Assembly: GCF_018143015.1 (NCBI RefSeq)
Contig: NC_054754.1
Location: 27,694,830-27,758,829, forward strand
Direction: 5' to 3'
Length of the DNA: 64,000 bases
From: Lytechinus variegatus
Taxonomy: Eukaryota; Echinodermata; Echinoidea; Temnopleuroida; Toxopneustidae
In this document: positions 13,101 to 25,100 of the stretch, piece by piece
Layout: every line of letters starts with the position of its first letter
How positions within the stretch are numbered: position 1 is the stretch's first letter
The notes under the pieces: generated by a model
The model's input: the letters and a program-made list of their open reading frames with translations, nothing else
Databases searched by the model: none
Told to the model about the DNA's origin: nothing
Position numbers and translations under genes: made by a program

Positions 13101-16100
13101 TGCTAACACCTCAGTCACATTTGCCCTACAGTGGCCGTACGGCAAGTCGAAAACAGCTGTTATATTAATTTGTATTCAAACCACCTACATGTAGCTATTA
13201 CAGAAAAATGTTAAAACAGCTGTTTTTATCTAGCCGTACGGCCACTGTAGAGCAAATGTCACCGAGGTATCGATTAATGTTGCATATTATCATTATATGG
13301 CAAAACAACATGTATAGTATACTCACTGAACTGCCTGTTGGAAATTTTTATCCTTGTGATGGCATTCCATGGTGAGTTGTCTATTTTCTAGTCTGACCTG
13401 GTTGACCTCAGCACTTAACCTTGCTATCTCGTTCTCCTGCAGACGTAGTTGGTCTTTCATTGCGCTGTTCAACTCCTCATAAGCTTTAGCCTGTTGCAAA
13501 TACAACATAAATATGTTTCTAAGATCATTATATCCAGTGGCTCCAGAACATTCTGATCTGGCAAAGCTTAGGAGGGTCAAACGATTGTGTGTTCACGATG
13601 GTTTGACCCCCCCCCCCACTTTTTAAGTGAGCCAAATGTCTCTGGACCACAGATTACACCTATAATATAAGTTAATCTATGAAAGTAAGAAAGAATGATT
13701 ATTATTAAAAGCGAAAAGCAAAAACCCTCAAATGCACATCTAATCTGCAGCAGTAACGTGCATTTAACAAGTAAGCCCTTCGTTTATTTATGAAGCACAA
13801 TGCACTGAATCTTAAATTTAATTGTGACATCACCTTCTTTCTGACTGTACAACGGTTCATTAAGGATGGTACATTTCGGATGGTATGTGTGCAACAGTAC
13901 AAATGTTTGAGATTCAGACTCCCATTTCTAGCGTACAACAAGCTAAGAGGCGATTTACAATATTTCTAATGCAATGAACCATAATACTATGTACACTTTT
14001 GCAATGAACGGTACAAAGCAAACAACATCATGATATTTTTTTTTTACTCTCAAGTCTCTGGCATCTTTGGAGAGCTTATTAATAATGCACGGGTATTTGC
14101 TTTTCCAGTTATGCACCGTTGCTCGCAAGACTGAAGCTGAAACTTTTCTCAAAAAAAAAATCCTTCGTAGCAATTAGTTCGATATCAACACAACTATAAT
14201 CAAAAGTATGGTAGCGGATCGTATTACCGAACACTTTTCATGAATTCAATCATATCAAACAAATTATTGTCATAAAATTCACCAAACTGTCACCATAAAT
14301 ACACAACTACCTACAAAATATAAATATGTAAAAATTTTGCTGAATTCATTTTCTCTTTTATGATATTAGCTTCCAATTGGACCCCTCTTCGCATGTGAAA
14401 TATTTTGGTGACTTGGAAAAGGTATCGTATTACCGAACGGGTGTTTTCTGTGGGAAAAGTTGAGAGAACAACAAAATCACTGATGAGCTATTTTGACCAC
14501 ATTTTATTATTTTTAGAATAATAAGACTTTGAAAATGTGTTTTTGACCATTTTTCATCATCTTTCTATTCAAGGTCCCTTTGGAAGGATGTTGCAAAGTA
14601 TTGAGCAGATGAAATTATTTTCTGACGCGTATGATGTGCGTGTTCGATAATACAATCACCACTCTACATGTAGGCCCGTATTCTGATAGCAGGTTTAACT
14701 TAAACTCATGTTTAAATTTATGGTTTAAGTATGGATAGCCAACTGTTACATAAATCACTAAGAGTAGAGATATCATACTTCAGCTCATTTGGCTCTCAAA
14801 TTATTCATAATTGTCGAGAAAGTGTAAATAGATGATTGTCTTCACCATCGATTAATAAAAAAAGGGCACAGCAAACATAAGAAACATACAACTCCATAAA
14901 AATTTTGATACTTATGGCTTCCCATACTTCAACCACAACTTTAAACCCGAATTTAAGTTAAACCTGACTTCAGAATATGGGTCATTGAATGTAAAATCTT
15001 GAAGCATGCTCACCTTGTGTGTTTTGCCAAGAAGTCTTCTATTCCTGCCTGCATGGACCTCTCTCTTATGCCTTTCATAGAGGAGCTGGTTATGAAGGAG
15101 TTGGAGTTGGCCTTTCAGTAGATTGATCTCATCAGCAGGAGGAGAACCACCATAGTGGGTCCAGTTGACAGACTTCTGGCTAGTCAGGGGTAACCTGTGT
15201 CAAAAACAACAGGGATTTATACATTTCTTCACGTGCATAAATATAGGAGTACATTTTGGCATCTATACAACGATATACAGAGCACTATACAAAGAACAGT
15301 TCTGCTTTCCGAGTATTGGAATATTCAGAGTATGTCATTGACCATGTATTGGAACTGATAACATGAAAATGAAAATGCACATTTTGTTGTTCAAAATGGC
15401 AATGAAAAATAGATATCCTTCAAAAATTAATTTTGCAACGCTGATTGTGGGCCCAGCAGCCACTGAGCAGTGCCAGGTTGATGTTGCTCTATCCCTTAAA
15501 TTGTTGATCGCCAAACAAGGTAGCAGCAACTCCCATCTTTTAATGTCTTTTGGTTCTGATGTGGCAGGGGTTTTAACTCTCAACCTCACGGTTGTGAGAC
15601 AGACACTCTACCAATACAATAAAATCTACCATCTTATTCAATCATTTAATCATATTCTTGAAAGCACATAATTGATACACAAATAAACAGTGATTACCGA
15701 GAGGCAGTAAAATTAACCCCCAAAAGCTAACCACAATCCTCAATCCAACATTATTCTGAACTAACTACTATTCTCATCCAAATTTCAACCTTCTCTCTCT
15801 CAAAGACAGATTCAAGTAAATGTTAATCATTAATAAAGGTTGGGTCACTAACATTGTAAGCAATTGAAAAAACAGCCCTCTTTAACATTTCCACTGAAAT
15901 TTCTACCATCACAGCTGAAATAAATAAATTGAAATATAGTCCTTCTAAGCTTACCGACTCAATTCTTTATCATGAACATCATCACTCATATTGATATGTC
16001 TATCCAACATTTCTGCAGGTGAAAACACAGCATGAAGGGGACCACTTCGGCTAAAATCCGAGGAAGCGAGTGAGATCTCATCCCCTCTATCCTGGGAGGA

Positions 16101-19100
16101 GGGTGCAGGAGTACCCATTGTTGGAGTGCACATGTAATATGGCAAGGCTTGCCGAAGCATGCTGTTGATTGAAGCATATGCATGCTGGGATGCAGTGCTC
16201 ATTTCTGCTGGGTACGGCGATTCCAAGCTGTCCACAGAGCAATCACGTATTGGCGTAAAACCCTGATTGCCTCTGTGCTGTCTTGAAAGGGCACTTTCTG
16301 TGATTTTGTCCCCGAGCTCACAGTCTTCCACCATCTTCCCCTCTTCATTGACCTCTCTCCTCTTACTATCTTCTTCATGGACAGTTCCATTGGCTGTTCC
16401 AGCCCCAAAGAGATTATGGCTGACCTTCTGGAATTCCTTCTGGCAAGGACTGGATTCCTCAAGGTGCAGTTCATGCAATGCTGCATCAGCCTCACCAGAA
16501 CTTGATGTGCTGTCCACACCAGCAATTCCTGTTTCTTCTGCTCTCACACTGTTCCCTATATCCCTTCCCTTGATATCTGCACAAGATCCTTCCACTGACA
16601 TAGTGACATCATCAGCACCCTCTGCAGTGCCACGGACCACTTGTTCACTTTGTTTCTCTACTTCGTACTTTGGCGTGCTGTTCAAGACAAGGTGGCCTGA
16701 ATCATCTGTACCCTCCTTGTGATGATGCAGCCCGGCCATGATCTTTGACATGAATTCCCCAACATTTCGCTGGGGACTATTAACGATGGAAGACACCTCA
16801 GCATTCGTAGCATCATCTGTAGAAGTTAATGAACCAGATATGTTGAATTGCAATTAAATTTGTTCCAAAAGACCCATTATTGATACTTTTGATTTGAAGA
16901 ATTACGTATTTTCCATTTTTCCCAACAATGTATTTACCCCCCCCCCCCCCCATGTATATAGTCCAAGTTTTTTTTATAAAGAAATCATCAATTGTTTAAA
17001 AGGACATAAGACCTTCAATTATTGCATCCCTTAATCTTGATATTGACATACACAACAAATACATGGCTAGTTCTGTATTGGTAATTTTTAACTTTTAAAA
17101 AAATTGATCAATGGTTTAAAAGTCAATATAATCTTCAATTGCATCCCTTAATATTGACATTTACATGAAAAAAATTTGAAAATGAAAACTTATTTTCATA
17201 TTTTTTTTACAGAATAGTAAGATTATTATGAACAGTAAAAATTACTACTAAGAAAATATTTCAAGCTTTGTAGCATTCAACTTCAACTACCGGTATACTC
17301 CCCAAAACTGAATTCCGTGGTATATGTGTTATTCATTGACAAATTAAGAAAATCCAATATTTTTCAATTAAGAAAAATGCAAACATGGACATGTACAAAC
17401 TGCATAAAAGAAACAACACTTAATGCATCATGCACTAAAACTCATTTCCAAGAATGAGTTGCAATTTCTATGACATTCACTTTTGTGGTAATAATTTCAT
17501 CACTAAAACCATAAAACTCTTAATTACCTGATCTTAGATGGCTATCAGAGAGGTGTCTTATTAAACTTGGAAGATCTTTGAGAGAAACAGAAGATTCTTG
17601 ATCATCAGGGTCATCCTCCTGTCTTGGTTTTGGGCATTTGATTTGGCCACCCTTCTCTTCCTCGATGGAATCCTCCAGCACCGATTCCTCTATCCCCGAT
17701 CCCTTCCCAGACGACTGCCTTGATCTTGGCGCAGACGTCTTGCCACCGCCGTCTGCAGGTTTTGATGCTTGGTGCTGTGCTGAAGACCTGTTGCCGAAAT
17801 TGAAGATTGTCCGATCCGCACTGTACTTGCGGATGGGGGATGCTGGAAGCCATTGTGAGTTGGCATCGTACCCTGGAGTGGACGGAGCAGAGGTGGTACG
17901 CTGGAGGATGTTGGGAGGATAACGTGGCAACGCCCCGGGGCCCTTTCCCCTCGATTTCCGGCCCGACTTGTTAGGCGTGCTGCCTTCACTGATGTTGAGG
18001 ACACGGTAGGGCTGTTCCTCTCCTAGAGTGGAGTGGGGCGAGTCTCTGGGTGTGGTGAGGGAACTAGAAGGGTCCCCGTACCCCATCTGGAGGGAAGAGG
18101 TGAGACTGAGGTCCATCATGCTACCCCCTGGTGAGGGGGGATGGGACGTGGGCGGAGTTGTGAGGCCGCAATCTACTGCAGGACTCCACATGGCAGAGAG
18201 GATGGCTTGCGATGAGATGAGATTAGAGGTTACGTCAGGTTTTTTGTTGAGGTTGGAAGGAGTAGTTTGTTTGCTGGCTGGAAGGATCTGGGCATCACTG
18301 GAAGGAGGTATCACTAAAAGATGTAAAAACAGATTGAAAAGTTTTCTTTCACTAATGAAAGTAAATCAATTATGAAAATGAATCTGAAAATTTATGTGCT
18401 TTTTCTTCTTCATAAGGTTGCTTGGGTAGCAGATAAAGTTAGATGAATATTACAATGACATCAATTTAAGCAAATTCTGGGGGTCACATTGGCAACCACA
18501 TGAATTCATTATCCTTCAAAGGAATTAGGGTGCTATCTGTTTGAGCAAAGAATAGCTGTGACTTTAAATAATCAAATGACATGCATAGTTAAAAGACCAG
18601 AATAATACATCTTTGTAGATGCATTGATTTATAACTGAATTATAAAGATTTTGAAGACTTCATGGTTATATGCAAAACCTTTTGAAATAAAACTGTACTA
18701 CCTTTCCAGCGAAGAGTTTATTTCTAATTTTCATTCTAGTCTGCATAAAAAGCATGTATCCTTAGATCACACAAAGAAATGACAAGAAGCTGTTTGGCAA
18801 AAAAGATGCTTAATGCATACATATCTCCTGGTCAAAACTAACCAATGTGGTAATGGGTATATACCAGGGAAAAATTACACAGGGGCTGGGGGCGATTTAT
18901 CCCCTGAAATGCACAAAAGAGCCCTGGAAATCAATGTTCACAAGCAGTTGTGATAAGTAGGTCACAAAATTGCCCCCAAAAATAAACCAAATTATATTTC
19001 ACACGACATGCACCTTGGACTTAAAGGACAAGTTCACCCCAACAAAAACTTGATTTGAATAAAAAGAGAAAAATCCAACAAGCATAACACTGAAAATTTC

Positions 19101-22100
19101 ATCAAAATTGGATGTAAAATAAGAAAGTTATGACATTTTAAAGTTGCGCTTGATTTCACAAAACAGTTATATGCACATCCTGGTCAGTATGCAAATGAGG
19201 AGACTGATGATGTCATCCACTCACTATTTCTTTTGTATTTTATTACATGAAATATGAAATATTCTAATTTTCTCCTCATTGCCAAGCGAAACAACGATTA
19301 ATTCCTCCCTGAACGCATGGAATTAGCATTGTTTAATATATGGTTCAGTCAAGTTGGTCGTATTGTCAAATTTGTAAAAAATGAAATATTGTATAATTCA
19401 AACAATAAAAACAAAAGAAATAGTGAGTGATGGACATCATCGACTGACTCATTTGCATGTCACCGAGTTGTGCATAGCACCGCTTTGTGAAAAATAAGCG
19501 AAACTTTAAAATGCCATAACTTTCTTATTTTACATCCGATTTGGATGAAATTTTCAGCATTATGCTAGTCTGATTTTTCTCTATTTATTCAAATCAACAT
19601 TTTTCTGGGGTGAACTTGACCATTAAGGTGTGATTTTATGTAACACCAATGCCTCAGTCACACTTTCGAAACTATCTCTGGTGGGTGTTTCATAAAGCTG
19701 TTCGGAAGAAAAGAGCGACTTTAAGAACAGCTGGTGATCCTTTCTTGTGGTAAATGATATAATAATTTGGTGATGGTTTACCGCGTAAGAAAGGTTCACC
19801 AGTCGTTCTTCAAGTCGCTCTTAACTTATGAACAGCTTTATGAAACGGCCCCCTGGACTGTTCTAAGCTATAATGTTATACTGAGTGGCATATCATCGGT
19901 CAGTTTGGAGTCGGTCCCATTGATGTGACTGTAGCATTAACTCCAGGGGAGAGTTGCATGAAAGGACTTGTCAGACATTTTATCCAACAAGAACTGTTTC
20001 ATCTGACAGTTACTATGGTAATAGCCAATCACAACCAAGGAAAGTTGTCAGACTTGAGAACTTGTCTGACGGAAATGTTGATGAAACGCTCCCCCGGTGA
20101 ACTACCCCTCCCGATACTCACTTCCAGGGGACGATGTCTTGCAAGAGGAGGAAACATTGCTCCTCGTTGCAACGTTGTATGCCATGCCTGACCCAGACTC
20201 AGACAGTGAAAGACCACAGGTGGACCGATCGTCACGCGTTGATTCGGTGGTATCCAGACACACCCGGGCGCACTCCATCAGGATGTCATGGACCTCCATT
20301 TTCCTCCACCTGTATCAAAATAGACATTAAACCGTTGACTACTGAATAATGCATTCCCATTGGCTTTGTGCAGGGATCATCCCATTCCAGTAGGCAATGG
20401 GTTAATGGACACTACCATCTACAATTAGAGTAGACTCTGCATTTTATATTACATGACATATAGGGCAGCTGCTCGTTTATGACGTCACAAATCCAAAACT
20501 AAAAATTCTAATAGCCTCTTAATCTTTAACAAATTTTCCTCAAACCTTCACCAATATTTTTCATTATTTTTTCTGCCATTTTTGCAACAAACTTTTCTTC
20601 AGGGTGAAATTCCCCTTTAAGACACCTATAGACCCTTGAACTCATTCAAGACAGAATTTCCCCCTGCATATGCAATCATCTTTTGTGGTGAACAATAAAA
20701 ACTCAGAACAAAGTCGCGATAAAAGCACTGTCCACTAACCTCGCTAAGTCGGTTTCCTTGGCTTTCTGACCTACAATCAACTGAGGATGCATTCTCACTC
20801 TCTCCAACATAGGCTGAAGGGGATCAAAGAAAACAGGTGGATTATCATAACAGCTTTTATACTCATGCACAAAGTCATAGTTAATGTCACAGAAATCTAT
20901 ATTTAAATTTGAATCAATACATCAAAATTTAATGTACTTTTTTGAAAAAAGAACATTGGTGATTCTTGCCTATCTGATGGCTTGTCTGCTCCTTATCTGA
21001 CAAAGCAAAAAGTAATGTATATAAAGTGAGTTTTAGTTGAAGTGGCTCTCTTTTTTTCACATAAAAAATGGGACTGTTCCCATAAGATAGTACTCCAGAT
21101 TGGTCATTCATAATAGGAAAGCCATCTTTCCAACGGCCAATGTACATGTAGATGGACGACTCCTAAGTTCCCTAATCCAGTGCCGATCCTCTCATCTCCC
21201 TCTTTGCAAGTCGGTCTCTCTATGTTAGCTTTGAGAATGAAAGATCCCCTATGTCAATGGAGGGCTGAGAGGATTGGTACTGGGTTAGGAAATTTGGGAG
21301 TCAGCCAATCAACATTAGCTTAGAGACATGTAGAATCACTCAATCGATGTCGAAACTAGATTATAGAATGACAACCATGCATAAGAACTTACCAATGCAA
21401 TGCCAGCCATGCATCTGGTAAATTTGCCATGTGTCTGGTACTTACTTGTGCATAGTTGTAAAAAGCTTGATTTTTCAGCCAAAAATTCCACCACTCAATA
21501 AAACAAATGATACACAGGTTTGTTTGTGCATTGGTAGGACTAGTGAACATGCGGTGACTATGGAAACTAGTCTAAACCATAGTTACCTTGTGCTCACAAA
21601 ACCTACCAATGCGCTCACATCTCTGCTTCATTTTTATACTATTACTAATCAGATAGGGAAAATTGGCATGTATAGTCCAGAACAAATGAAAAATCAACGT
21701 CTCCAGACATCTCGAAACTCACCAAGATAGCCACCTCAAACTCCTTCTCCCGGTTGGCAAAGTGACTTTGGAGGAACTCCAGGAAGTTCCAAGGGTACAT
21801 TCCATAGAGTCTATGGAAGAGGGCATACACAGCTGCTTGTAGATGGAGCTGGTGAACATCATGCACTTCACCTGCAAAGGAGTATGGGAAGGTTATCAAA
21901 ATAGCATTTGTCAATTTACATATGTTTCAACCAAAAATTTCACTGTTAAAGATAAATGCCAGTTGTGGTAATGACCTCAAAATTGAGTTTGAACAAAATC
22001 CAACAAAGTTACCACCCAAGTGTTTGCATCCATTAATAAAAAAATATGTGCCAAATGGCTGTGAAAAAAATGTGTAATTGCTGAGAAATGAGCAAAATAA

Positions 22101-25100
22101 CCAAGGAATTCCATCAAATATCAGGTATTTTTCCATTCAAAATTAATACACTATCCCACATGTGCTTTTCTGTGTTAGTGATCATCAGAATTATCGGTTT
22201 TGAGCTAAGATTTCATGACTTCACAAAGATAAGTTTACATTAATGTACCAGATCTAGATCTATGCCTATATGGTGATAATTAACCTTGATTTTCTAATGA
22301 AATAATTGTTTGCTGCAACAACTTTCTCACCTGGTTTGTGTACACTCCAAGAGGCAAGACGTGCAAAGATTTCACAGATGTCATGGAGGAATGGCCCAAC
22401 CTTACTAGGGATCATGGGAAGGAGAGTGGTAATGGCCAAAATACCACACATCAGTACCGGGATATCAGTATCAACCTGTTTATACCAAACAGACGTATAG
22501 TGTACAGGTTTTATCTGAATAATAATATTCACCACATCAAAATCATGTGGCATGTTGTAAGAAGCACTGTGTCTGTAAATTATCATATCTGAGAAATTCT
22601 AATTTAAAAGCAACATGCAATCACCGCATACAGAAACAGGGGAGCGTTTCATCAATATTTTCATCCGACAAGTTGTCAGATCTGACATCTTTCCATGATT
22701 TTGATTGGCTGAGAGGCACTGTTCCTATGGTAACTGTCGGATAAACTGGTACTTGTCGGATAAAATGTCCGACAAGTCCTTTCATGAAACGCCCTCCAGA
22801 TCTTCATTTAAAAGTACAAATAGTGTGAAAAGTTATCAATTTCACTAATTTCAGAGACTGTGTTCACACTGTAGTCTTTTTTAATAATTCAATTTTCTTG
22901 TTTTCTCGAAAGATACCATTAATCAGTGGTAATATTGGCTTTTTTTAGTACCAAAATGTTATTAACAATGAGAAAAACGATGTTGCTGCTAAGCTGTTAA
23001 ACCCTCATACTTCATACTGTAATCATTTTAAGGACAGTTCGGAAACGACTAGAATTCAGAATTATGACTTCAGCAGCAACCTTCTTTAGCCTATAGTGTT
23101 CTCAACAGGGAGATTTGAAGACTTCTATCGCCATTGTTGCCATATTTTTCAAATACAGCTTTTTCTGAGTTGCCCTTACTTTTCTTTAATTATAAAATAT
23201 GATGGTTTAAATGACAATGACGAAAGTGAAGAGTTCATGCCCTTATTCCTACAAATGGAAGGGTTCCATGACATTTGCTCCGGCAACAATTGCTCGGCTG
23301 CAAATTCCACACGTTAATGGAATGAACAACTTCAACCCTGGATTTAACACTACACCCTATCCTAAACCTAACCTAAACCCTATTGCAACCCTAACCCTAT
23401 ATTTAAAACAAAATAAAGCCCAGAGCACTTGTCACCTGGGGCCCGTTGCAGAAAGAGTTGCAATCGATTGCAACTCTAAAAATCATGCGCAACTTCATTT
23501 TCAACCAATCAACAGCGCGCATTTGGGACTTGTGATTGATTTTTGGGCTTGCGTTTAAACGCAACTCTTTCTGCAACGGGCCCCTGAGCAAATATTGTGT
23601 CATCAATGGAAGATTAGTTTACCTTGAGACATTGAATCATAGAAGTAAAGAGAGGGGCCTGGACAATCTTATGAAGCCAGGTGGGCTGGTGTCTCACAAT
23701 GTGACTGATGAGGTTCAGAGCAGGAAGACGGCTATGACGGTACTTCATGCACTCATTAAGCTTGTCCATCAAAGGCTACAAGAAGTCAAAACACAATACG
23801 AATGATCAGACTTGAAGTACAAAAGCACCTCGATACTCTAGAATCAATTTTACTAATCATAATCAAATCTGTAAATTAGGGATACCCTTGTAAAAAGGGA
23901 CCAAATCACCAGTAAAGAAATTATAATTCTAGAGAAATTCTTCAATATAATAGGTATATGTTTCATTTTACAGTTGGTCATCAAAGGACCATTGCAGACA
24001 AGCTGTCTTTGAGGCAAGTTCTACTAACAAGGTGAATTCTATAGGGAGGCAATTATTATTAAATGATTAATCTAAATCAAATGATTAGTTGAGTTTGAGA
24101 TATCAGCGCCCTGTCTCACAGAGAGTTATGATGGATCTCAAATTGATTGATCTAGATTTTATTGCAACAGGGCTCAGCCATTTCATGCTGCAGTCAAGTA
24201 TGTAATTTCACAAATGGCCCAGTCACAACCTATAATAACCATTACAACAGACCATGTTATAAGATAAGGATGATCAACCAAGTACATGTATCTAGAACTC
24301 AAAACAACATTTCATAAAACAAATAATGCATGAAGCATTAGTTTAACGCTCATGACGACGGTCTCCTGTGTTCTGAAATTGAGTTAAATAATATTTTTCA
24401 TATACTTTTTTTTTTACATTCAGAAAGAAATTGTAAATGATACGTGTCTAAAATGTATATACATGTATATGTAAAATCTATGTAATAATTGATTATGTTT
24501 TATTATGTTGAACATGTTGAACGCAGAAATAAATTTCAAGCAAACAAACAAAACAAAACACTCCCAACTCAGTACCTTCAAATCAGTCCAAATGCCTGTT
24601 TGCCATCACCTTAGGTGTCCTAAATGAATCTTATAAGGGCGATTCTTCCATGGGTAATCTCAAACATGACCTACAAGCGTTTCATGTAGCATCTTGTCAA
24701 TGAGAGACACTGGTTGGTCACGTTTTCATGTTCCTCTGCAACAGTACACCCATACATGAGAGGGAGTGGGGGTTTAAACCCACAACCATCTTCTGTGATC
24801 ACATACCTTATCTAGAGGTTCACGGAGTCCTGACAGGACATCCTGGGCTTGGGAAGAGTTGGTCTGGATGTAGAAGTCTACAAGAGCATTCAAGAATGAA
24901 GGTTCCCGAGCTGAAAAATTAAACAAGAATTAAATGTACATGTTGTTTAAATTTCTACTGTTTGTGGAAGATCTATTTCCCATGTTGTAACAATCTCAAA
25001 ATGAGTTTTAACATAGCCAAAATAAAATGACAACTAATGTGCTTAATCATATAAATTCCAGCCAGGTGTTGAATCTTCTTCAAAGTAAATTAATGATACT

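Noticed and set aside
16267..16722. 151-codon plus-strand frame
   Set aside because: Exact antisense shadow of TSC1 exon 9.
18028..18375. 115-codon plus-strand frame
   Set aside because: Antisense shadow of TSC1 exon 8.
23380..23400. Former telomere (AACCCTAACCCT)
   Set aside because: Only a few units, inside a repeat family that recurs elsewhere in the window.
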